Below are positions 37,126-46,300 of a DNA stretch of 64,000 bases, in pieces. Numbering within the stretch: the stretch's first letter is position 1; each line of letters begins with the position of its first letter. A model generated the notes under the pieces. The model did not search any database, had not been told where the DNA came from, and saw only the letters and a list, made by a program, of their open reading frames with translations. The position numbers were made by a program, and so were the translations under genes. The stretch is from Bolinopsis microptera (taxonomy: Eukaryota; Ctenophora; Tentaculata; Lobata; Bolinopsidae): the NCBI RefSeq assembly GCF_026151205.1, contig NC_087077.1, positions 7,679,983 through 7,743,982 of the forward strand, read 5' to 3'.

Positions 37126-39467
37126 TTTTTTTTTTTTTTTTTTTTTTTTAAGAGAGGCTGGGCCAAGATAGCCCACGAGAGGATAGCATTGAGATGCTCT
37201 GCCTACCTCTGGGTTGTGGCAACCTTGGGGAAGGTTGCCGGTGAAATCAGAGTGATTGGTGGAGGATGGTGTAAGATGATATATGAGTCAAAATGATACG
37301 CTTAAATGCCAGCTGGGTTTGGAAAAGTAAAACGAGACGAGACAGCATATGAGCTAATACTTTAAGTCACCCCGGTCTGATCCAGCTCTTCCGGCACAAT
37401 TAAGCGTTTGGTGCGGTTTGCGAAATTGACAATTGTGGTGATGTGTTGGTTGTCGAATATGTCATTGACAGAGAGGTAGTAGTCCTGGAAATATTGACCT
37501 CTAATTTGGGCAATAGCTGGACACTGTCCAAGGAAGTGTGAGACAGTTTCCTCTCCATCGCCGCACATAGGACAAGCACTGGTGTTTGATTTGCAAATGG
37601 TGTGAAGGTGTTTGTTTAAGCCGCAGTGACCCGTGATGAGGTGAACTGCAGTTCTGTAATCTTGTCTGTTTTTGCTGAGTGTAGTGTTGAGGTTTTTGAT
37701 GATTTTGGCATGCTTGTGGCCGAGTGTCAGTTTGGTGTGTCTGGGACCGTCAGTTAACCAAGTTTCCTGATTCAGTCTGTTGACTTTGTTGTCGATTTGA
37801 CGCTTGATGTAGGATTGTGGAATTGGACACTTCAAAGTGGATTCACTGGTTGTACCAAGCTTGGCCAGCTCATCTGCTTTTTCGTTCCCCCACAATCCGA
37901 TGTGTGCTGCAATCCATCGTATCTCTAGCGTGTTGTTGGATCCGAGTGCATTAAGAGAGTCGTAACAGTCTCTTGTAGTTCTACTTCGCGTTGAAAGCGC
38001 AGAGATAGCTTGTATAGATGAGAGACTGTCAGACCATATGATGATATGTGTGTTGGTATAGGTAGAGAGATATTTGCAAGCTTCAATGATGGCGGTGAGC
38101 TCTGTTTGGTAAACAGTGCAATAATCAGGGAGCTTGAATGATCTTTCTTCAAGGGTGGTGTTATTGTTGTCAGTTGTGATGATATAGCCAGCCCCGCATC
38201 CTGAGTCTGTGAGTGACCCGTCAGTGTAGCAGGTGATCGTTTCACTGGTAATGTTGTCGATGGTGTTTTGAAGTGAATTTCTATATTCAGTGGTATCGGC
38301 TCCAGGAGTTGTGACGGTGAAGTGCCGTCCCAGCATCATGGTTGGTGTTGTTAGGTCTCTCGTTGCTCTAGGTGGGATAATGAGGTCTGCCATGAATTGT
38401 TTGTTGATAGTGGTATGATTTTTGATAGTTCCCTTCCTGAAAGCGATAGTTTCAAGAGTGAGGCTGCCATAAGCTTGTAGCCTGGCCGCACCCTTTGCTG
38501 CTTCGCCTTGCAGGAACAGTATGATGTCAGAAGTGTCGGTGAGGTGATTCAATGCGATAAAAGGTGTGCTTGGCATGGCACCAGACATCATTCTGAGTGC
38601 CAATGCCTGAACACGTTTGAGTTTCTTCGCGTTATAGTCCGTTTGAGTGGCCCTGATCCATATACTACAGCAGTAGGATAGGATTGGACGGATGACAGCC
38701 GTGTACATCCATTTGCATGTTTTGGGGCTCATACCCCATGTGGGGCCGACAGCTCTTCGACATTGCATGAGGGATGCCGTGGCTTTTTTGGTGGTGTTGA
38801 TGATATGTTCATTGAAGTTGAGTTTGCTGTCCAAGGTCACTCCTAGAAATTTAGCAGACTTGGAAAGACCTATAATGTTGTTGCCAACTGTTATAATAGG
38901 TCTTAGAGTCCACTTACTATTCCAGGTAAACATGACTATCTGAGTTTTAAGGGCGCTAATAGATAGCTCTTTGGTTCTGCACCAATTTTCTATCGTTTTA
39001 ATAGTTTTGCATGTTCGGTCCCAGATGATGTCTAAATCATCCCCTTCCGCTAGAGACAACAGATCATCCGCAAAGGCTTGCAGGTAACCCGGGATGTCTT
39101 TTGCGGTAAAGGAAAGGAGATCGTCGACTACCAGGTTCCAGAGAAAAGGAGAGAGAATGCCTCCTTGGGGGCAACCTCGCCTGATCCGTACCCTTCTCGA
39201 CTTATCCTTATGATTTAGTGTGATGAATCGATTGGTTACCATGTTGATGATCCACTGTGCTGTAGCCAAGTCCACTTTCGTAGCCTTGACTGCTTCAGAG
39301 ATAGCCTTGAACGAGACATTATCGAAGGCGCCCTCTATATCTAGAAAGACACCTAGGACATATCCTTTCTTGGCTATTCTGCGCTCAATGGTGTGAGTAA
39401 CTTTATGAAGTGCCGCTTCTGTGGAGCAGCCCTTCTTAAAGCCGAATTGTCGTTTGTTGATATCATT
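37126..39467 (-). mobile_element. 5'-truncated RNase H-bearing LINE inserted in the X-box array
   Basis: Minus-strand insertion with a poly(A) tail (T24 at 37126-37149), a 212-nt 3' UTR and an ORF2 truncated at 39467 within RT motif 2. Array sequence lies on both sides. CTACACAC occurs at both junctions and may be the target duplication, though the tandem context makes that ambiguous. Confidence 0.92.
37362..39467 (-). pseudogene. LINE ORF2 (I/R1-like clade): RT plus RNase H, 5' truncated
   Basis: Open for about 702 codons from the truncation point. RT: RQFGFKKGCSTEAAL, FLDIEGAFDNV (motif A), RRGCPQGGILSPFLWNLV and FADDLLSL. RNase H follows: YTDGS, YQTELTAI, IWSDSLSS, HIGLWGNEKADELA, with the Asp-Glu-Asp-Asp set complete. 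A C-terminal knuckle (CPMCGDGEETVSHFLGQC) is present. Endonuclease and RT motif 1 are lost by truncation, so it cannot move on its own although the remaining frame is undamaged, which implies a young insertion. The RNase H points to the I-related lineages. Confidence 0.9.
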
Positions 39468-39469
39468 AG

Positions 39470-39556
39470 CTACACACTGTTACCATAGCAACTACACACT
39501 GTTACCATAGCAACTACACACTGTTACCATAGTAACCACACACCGTTACCAGGAAC
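39470..39556. repeat. 22-bp X-box-like array, right part
   Basis: Units start at 39479, 39501, 39523 and 39545 (exact 22-bp spacing). The first three contain GTTACCATAGCAAC or GTTACCATAGTAAC, full X-box matches; the last is shortened. This is the continuation of 36908-37125 across the LINE. Confidence 0.9.
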
Positions 39557-39636
39557 GAGAGCGAGGGTCGACAAGGGGCTATTGCGATGCAATCTGGACG
39601 AGAGTCCAGGCTGGCTCCCTAAGTTCCAACCTCTCG
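39556..39636. other. Structured three-way-junction motif, copy 1
   Basis: Outer stem CGAGAG (39556-39561) with CTCTCG (39631-39636). Basal stem GGGGC (39575-39579) with GCTCC (39614-39618). Hairpin A ATTGC-GAT-GCAAT (39581-39593). Hairpin B CTGGAC-GAGA-GTCCAG (39594-39609). No known RNA family recognised. As DNA it is a T-shaped palindrome. Confidence 0.7.
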
Positions 39637-39742
39637 GTACTGCAAACGATACATTTTCTAATCCTGATCACCCATATCCAAGTTACAGTTATACAATAAA
39701 ATTACAATCTCATCGTACTCACATCTCTTGAGTTAAGCGCAA

Positions 39743-39807
39743 AGCGTCACTATAGGACCTTCGCGATGCGAACCAGACACATAGTCTGGACTGGTACCTC
39801 AGACGCT
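39743..39807. other. Structured three-way-junction motif, copy 2
   Basis: Outer stem AGCGTC (39743-39748) with GACGCT (39802-39807). Basal stem AGGACC (39754-39759) with GGTACCT (39793-39799, one bulged A). Hairpin A TTCGC-GAT-GCGAA (39760-39772). Hairpin B CCAGAC-ACATA-GTCTGG (39773-39789). Arms differ from copy 1, but the changes are compensated. Confidence 0.7.
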
Positions 39808-39885
39808 AACGTGAAACTTACAGAGTATATAACAACTTACTCTAACGTGAAACTTACAGAGTATATAGGATATAACAACTTACTC
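39806..39885. repeat. 36-bp tandem duplication
   Basis: CTAACGTGAAACTTACAG starts at 39806 and again at 39842. The second copy has a small GGATATA insertion. It lies between structured motif copies 2 and 3. Confidence 0.85.
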
Positions 39886-39966
39886 GGGCGTAAGGAGTCG
39901 ATACGGAGCTATTGCGATGCAATCCAGGCAAGTGTCTGGACTGGCTCCTAAAACTCCAAACGCTCG
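39885..39966. other. Structured three-way-junction motif, copy 3
   Basis: Outer stem CGGGCG (39885-39890) with CGCTCG (39961-39966). Second outer stem GGAGT (39894-39898) with ACTCC (39953-39957). Basal stem GGAGC (39905-39909) with GCTCC (39944-39948). Hairpin A ATTGC-GAT-GCAAT (39911-39923). Hairpin B CCAGGC-AAGT-GTCTGG (39924-39939). Confidence 0.7.
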
Positions 39967-40005
39967 GGCGAGCGGCATGACAACTCTGATAAAAAAAAAA
40001 AAAAA

Positions 40006-40701
40006 CTTGAACCTCTGTTCAAAGCACAGAAAATGTGTGCCCGCATAATGTTTGGAGATAAAGAAGCATACTTGGATAAATTTAAAACTAGTGCACGATG
40101 CAGACCCTACGGGGAGCAAATCCTGGGCAAGGAATTCTACAGAAAGGAGCATACAAAACCCCTCTTCAACACTCATGAAATCATGAATGTGCATAATCTG
40201 TACTTCTACCATTGTATTAATGACATCTTCAAGGTCTTGAAATATAGAACCCCTATATCACTATACTCCCTCTTTGAAACATCTGGCAGACTTGGCAAAG
40301 AGACACTAATTCTCACACCTAAACCATCAGACAGCTACATATACAGAGCAGGGACAATATGGAATACAGTACGACAAAATCTCATGCTAACTACATTCAC
40401 CTGTTATAAGCCCAATCACCTCAAATCATCCATAAGAATCACCATCACTCACACTCAAAAGGAAGGAGAACCAAATGACTGGAACTTAGCTTTAAACAGC
40501 GTTCGACAAAATTCAAAAACTTTAAAATTGACCTTGCCTAGATTACTTAAGCTTGAAAAAGCGGTAATATCTCAGCAAAATATAACTTGCAGCAGCCCCA
40601 TACCTTGTCATGAACATAATATCGAAACTACCTCTGTGATCACATCTTTCTCTGGGTGCAAAATGAATATTATATATATAATAGGTTTATTAGTTTTATA
40701 G
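40006..40701 (+). pseudogene. 5'-truncated CR1-like ORF2 C-terminal fragment
   Basis: Follows an A15 run and begins in frame at about 40009 (EPLFKAQKM). It is homologous to the last 200 or so residues of the ORF2 at 26450-29803: FGDKEAYLDKFK, YRKEHTKPLFNTHEIMNVHNLY, SLYSLFE, WNTVRQN. It diverges in most positions and has a longer C terminus. It contains no RT motifs, so it is a dead-on-arrival copy of a related subfamily. Confidence 0.85.
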
Positions 40702-41253
40702 AAATTTAAAAGTTCTATAGAAATTTATTATATAAGGATTATAAACATTTTATTTGTGTGTTTTGTGTTATGCATTTTTATACCGATTTTAGAAGAGATT
40801 TTTATAGAATGTTAGAAGTGCAGTAGGGTCAGTTTCAGACGAATTAAGCATAAATGACATCACTGCCATGTCTGAAGTGGTTTGTAAATGGGCCATTATA
40901 AGCCCCAAGCGTTTTGGTCCCTCATTCCTGCCACTCAGCATTGCCTACTGTAAATTAGAAATTTTTCTAAGATAATAGAGAAACTGACCTTGTCTCACTA
41001 AATTCAACCACTTACCATAATAAAAATACTAACAACCAAATAAAGTTTTTAAATAATTATATACAATCACCAAAAATATTTCCTCAAGTTTACTTCTAGC
41101 TAACTAGTTCGTGGTTTAAGCTCTTATTTTATTTATGATTAAAGGAATGTAAAATAAAACTTTTCGTTTCATTGGTCATTGATTCTTTACAAATAATTAT
41201 CTTACCAAACATACAGTACGCAAAACGAACGTAGATTTCAATTCTTATATAGC
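40702..41253. other. Non-genic AT-rich stretch
   Basis: Probably starts with the 3' UTR of the CR1-like fragment. Nothing else recognised. Confidence 0.5.
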
Positions 41254-41580
41254 GAAATAGCCGAAGTGCGTGGAGGCCGGGGAGAGGGGCTAGCTCCGGC
41301 GCGGCGCGCGCGCCGGGATAGCACCCCAACACGTCAACGCGCAGCAGAGTAGTGGGGTCGGCCACACTACCGAATACACGAGAAGCCAACCCGGGATTTA
41401 TTACCCGCACGGCTATATTATCATGCGCAGTTGAAACCTGGGGGCTCGCCGACCAGGTTCACCGGGTGGAAACTGGAGGCATATATGACTCCCATATCTG
41501 AAAGCAGGTTGGGGGCACTACGGAAAGCTTAGAAGCTCCCGTCACCTACTAACTAACTACTAACTATGTATTTATTATAA
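41254..41580. other. GC-rich island of unknown nature ending in (ACTA)n
   Basis: About 325 bp, much richer in GC than its surroundings, including a GCGGCGCGCGCGCC stretch. It ends in ACTAACTAACTACTAAC. The sharp composition change and simple tail suggest an inserted element such as a SINE or LINE end, but no box A/B or frame was identified. Confidence 0.45.
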
Positions 41581-41896
41581 TCATGTGTCTGCTGAAAATC
41601 TTTAAACTTGTGATTAATAGATTTTACAAATGTTTTACATACATTTTTCTCACTTTTTATTATTTGAAAATTCAATTAATTATTATATATATAAATCAAG
41701 CGTTACATTTCAGCCATGCAAAATTACAATGACATATTTTGATATACTAATTGATAAATGGTACTGCAATATAAGTTGCTTAATGTTTGGCCGGATGGCA
41801 ACTAACTAAAAAATAAAAATAAACTTGATTACATAATAATTAATTCGGCTGAACCAACACATAGCTAGAGCCACATTAATGTGGGGCCCTCTAGCT
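41581..41896. other. Non-genic AT-rich stretch
   Basis: Nothing recognised. Confidence 0.4.
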
Positions 41897-42170
41897 CAGT
41901 GGCGTAATGTTGCATGTTGGTGCCTCCCCCCGCCGAATAAGCACCCCCTTATTGGCGCCCCCTCCCCTTTTAGCGCCCCTCCCTAAAATTAGACAAATAA
42001 GGTGATCCTAGAGGATACGCTGGAAAAATCTCTAAACAAATGTGTTTCTAGATCAAAACGCGCAGTTTTGCTAGTACTGCTGTTAAGTTTTTCAAAATTG
42101 TCCTGCATTCAAATAATGATTTGGTGCAATGTTGCCCACCCCCTGGCCCTCCCGCTCAGTGGGGTCAGCT
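41897..42170. mobile_element. hAT-type MITE, copy 4, 3' truncated
   Basis: Starts CAGTGGCGTAATG and follows copies 1 and 3 to GGGGTCAGC near 42168, then loses the family sequence before the expected CGTTACGCCACTG end. More diverged than the others, so older. Confidence 0.8.
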
Positions 42171-42439
42171 GCAGTCTGGCAGTGTTGAGTATCATAAGTA
42201 TTTCCCTAACCTTCTTAAATCTTGTTGTTCAGGTATGACATATTTGGAGCTCCGATGGAATGCATATGTGGTTGGAACTTGATGTGATATTCAGTCATAA
42301 CTTGAGGATACTAAGTAACAAGTTATAATATCTGATATCAACAGAATGGGAGAACTGCTCTGTCATGTTGAGTTACTGTCAGACTGTAAACTATGTAGTT
42401 CTTTTGACTACTGAATCCTCAAGAAATAGCATACTTCTT

Positions 42440-42757
42440 TACTAAGCATACTTCTTTACTAAGCAGCAATTGGTTAGAAACCATTCAAATGTAGTGGGGA
42501 TGAAAATTGAAGCAGCAATTGGAGACTGGACTGAATGTTATAAATTTCAAGAAATTTATTTCTTTACTGAGCAGCAAGTGGTTAGAAACCATTCAAATGT
42601 AGTGGGGATGAAAATTGAAGCAGCAATTGGAGACTGGACTGAATGTTATAAATTTCAAGAAATTTATTTCTTTACTGAGCAGCAATTGGTTAGAAACCAT
42701 TCAAATGTAGTGGGGATGGAAATTGAAGCAGCAATTGGAGACTGGACTGAATTCATC
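42440..42757 (+). repeat. 108-bp tandem repeat, about 2.8 copies, frame-preserving
   Basis: GGTTAGAAACCATTCAAATG recurs at 42472, 42580 and 42688 (exact 108-bp period, 36 codons). One frame stays open through all copies (units read VRNHSNVVGMKIEAAIGDW). A diverged half unit is at 42806. The period being a multiple of three explains the open frame. No start context or homology supports a gene. Confidence 0.85.
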
Positions 42758-43345
42758 TCATGCTAGCTATCAGTAGTATTTCAGTGTAACTATGTTCTAC
42801 ACTGTTAGAAACCATACAAATGCAGTGGGGATGAAAAGTGATGTGATTTGATTTTCAGAGACTATCCCCATTATCTTCTTGGAATTTTCATTCTTTGTTA
42901 AGCAGCAACATCTTAAGACAATGAAAAGTTTCACTCTAAAGATGATTACTATGTTTATGTACTCTATTTTCAATTTCAACTATTCATTGTTATTTTCATT
43001 GCTGTGTTGAAAATGTGTTATATTAAAATTGTCATTGATTTCAAATTTTAATGCATTCTTTGCTTTGGAAAACTTTGCGGACTACTGATGACTAAGGTTA
43101 TGCTAAATTAAACATCACATAATTTGGTGACAAAGCGCCGCTAACTTTACCAATCTTTAAACTGACTTTAATCTTAACCAAATTTGTGTCATAACTCCCT
43201 CCTGCTCTGCTATTACTAATCCCACACATATTGCAATTTATGAACCTAAATTTATATGAGCGAGTCTATTTAAATCGCTATTCTGTAACTTTATATCCAC
43301 TAACACATACTGTTAAATTATAGCTTGCTTGTACCCCTACGTGTT
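42758..43345. other. Region upstream of eIF3b
   Basis: AT-rich. It should contain the eIF3b promoter and 5' UTR, but no core element is convincing. Confidence 0.45.
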
Positions 43346-46300
43346 ATGGTGGCTTTATGCCTCGATGAAGAGGAAGTCCCCAACTATCATGAGGATGACC
43401 AGTATGAAGCACAAAAACTTGTCGATGAAATGGACGATGACAGTAAGTTTAATGAATTGTATCAAATGACTTGTACTATATCTGTACATAGATAATTTCA
43501 ACTTTTAGCCAAGAATATGAAATACCGAAATAAGAATTTGTGATAAATGTCGAAGGATTTATTTAGTTCAACTTAGATTTACGTTTATTAGGCAAAGTGC
43601 TTGCGCTCATTAAAACATTTCTTTCAGCTTTGATCAGTGATATTCTAGATAACCGACCTCACTCCAGTGAAACGGTAAAGATTTTTATCATATTTTTATC
43701 GTATTTTTATCTCCTGATGAAAAGGGGTTTAGTCGAAATTATTGATTTTTTATTTGAAATGGTTCCTTTTCACTGATAAAAATTGCAAAAAATTTATAAT
43801 TTCAGATAGAAAATGTTATTATAGTAGATAACATTCCTGTGACGGATTCCTCGAAACTGGTGAAACTCACGAATGTCCTTCTGAAGATCTTTAGTAAATG
43901 TGGCAAAGTGGAAACTCATCACATACCCCTGGATGAGAACTCGAAAACTAAAGGGTATGTTCTCCTCATCACTTATTTATTGCTATTGTTAATCTTGATA
44001 TTAATAATAGTTGAGCATAAACATTTGTTGGAAAAAGTGATATTTCGGATAAAGGTATGTGCAGTGGAATCTGTGAGACTGTTAACTAGTATTGTTCCAA
44101 GGCAGTTAGGCAGAGTTATTACAACACAATAATATACTAGAGCTTAACAATAAGATTGATTTGTACTTTATTCAAAACAATTTGGAAAGAAATTTTGGCC
44201 ATTTAATTTCGTATTGCAAATTATTGGGGGGGGGGGGGGGGGGGGGCATCCAGCATCAACCTCATAAATACCTATTATTCGGTATTCCCTCCGATTTCAA
44301 AATAGGTATAGGTATTTATGTATATTTATGGTTCTTTAAAGGTTTTGTTGTTTTTCAGTATTTTTCCCACTTTTAACATAATATAAGGGGGGGGGGGGGG
44401 GGGGGGGGGGGCCAACCATATTAAAGTATATTAAAGTATATCCCCGGGTCAAAATCGGAAAAAATCCTACATTTTAATATACTTTAATATACCTACAATT
44501 AGAAGATTTATATTCTTCGTTAAGATTTACATGATGAACTATATTTTTCACTCAGATTCGCAAGATAAGCCTGTTTTAGGACTAATACATGAATTTCCAT
44601 CCAGATTGGTCAAAAATTGGCTGAGCTATGAGCTTTAAAAAATATGCCCATATTTGGGCATACGCTTTTGTCCAAATTCGCTTTTGCCCAAATTCGATAA
44701 AATTTCAATACTTTTTAATGAGACTAACTCTATGTGAAAGATATAACTCAGTGTTTGTTGGATATAGTGGATACTAAGTAAAAAGACCTCCATGAACAAA
44801 ATTGGGAAAATTGCACATAATATCTCGGTTCAGAATACTAGCCAAAATTACTTCATTAAAATTGAATTAACTCCATCAGTTTTCAATATTTTTTCAAGAA
44901 CTTTTTGGAATCGATTAAGGATTGCATTTCAAGCTTATTTTGGGCAACAATTTTTGATGTAGGCCTCCAAGGAGATAGGGATATATTAAAGTATATTAAA
45001 GTATATTAAAGTATATTAAAGTATATCCCCGGGTCAAAATCGGGAAAAATCCTACATTTTAATATACTTTAATATGGTTGGCCCCCCCCCCCCCCCCCCA
45101 ATATAATATTCAATTCTATTCATAGTGTTAGCTGTTTTAAAGTGTTTTTACTGCACGAGGGGGTTGATATCAAGTTTTAAAACCAATTTATTGGGGTTGG
45201 GAAAAATTGGATTTTTTGCCTTTGTGTACCTTAAACTTGAGTTGTATAGGGTTTTTAATTTGATGCAAAGAACCTCGGATTTCGTCTCGACTCTCAACTA
45301 AACTTTGGTGAGCAAATCAAGCAACTTAAAACATCGTGTTTTCTGAAACTAAGAGACCTTGCTAAGATGAAAACATTCCTCACAACCAAACAGATGGGAA
45401 CACTGACTCAAGCAATTGTAATCTCATCGCTTGACTACTGCAATGCGCTTTACTATGGTTGTAGTCAAGCCTCAATTACGCAGCTGCAGAACATTCAGAA
45501 CCGAGCATGCCGTCTGGTTTTTGGATTAAAGAAGAGAGACTCAGTCGAAGAGAAGCTCAAATCCCTTCATTGGCTCAAGGTGAAGGAAAGGATTGAGTTT
45601 AAGTTATGTTTACTGATTTTCAAAGCAGTCAATGGTGTTGCTCCTGCATATCTGTGTGATCTAGTAACATTTGTTAGTTCGAGTAGCAGAAGAACTTCCT
45701 CCTTACACCTACCTGTCGGATCTACAAGATCGCACCCAAGAGCGTTTCAGACTGTTGCTCCGAAAATCTGGAACCAACTACCAATTGAAATTAAGACTTG
45801 TTCTGATGTTGATCTGTTCAAAACATTATTAAAAACTCACCTGTTTAAGAAAAGTTATGGCATGAGCGATTAATTGACAATATAACTTTATGTTATTTGC
45901 TTAAACTGTTTAGGATGCAACCTAATGTCATGATCTTTTTGAACTTATTAGCAATTAGACTGTTAGCTCGCTTCATAAGCATGTCATCTTCGTTCCAAAA
46001 CTTTTTATGTCCTATTCATACACTCCTTGATAGTTATCTTGATCTAGTATCTTTGTTTCACACAATAGAGCATAAGTTTTGTGGTTTATCCACTGGGCTT
46101 AGAGTTTGTGTTTAAGCTACCAAATTTTATTATTATTATTATTATATGAACAGTTCAAACTATCAAAAGGTTGCTTATATAGAAGTTTCTGAACATTTTG
46201 AACAACAATTAAAAATATTTCCAAAATAAATTCAATGTAATCGAAAATTTTAAAGGTAAAATCTTGTCATGAGATTTTCACCTAAAACTTAAAAAAATCA

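Noticed and set aside
39581-39939. Hammerhead ribozyme identity for the structured copies
   Set aside because: The invariant CUGAUGA and GAAA core elements are absent from all three copies.
43839-44132. 97-codon frame as a separate gene
   Set aside because: It is eIF3b exon 43806-43954 read through its donor into intron 3.
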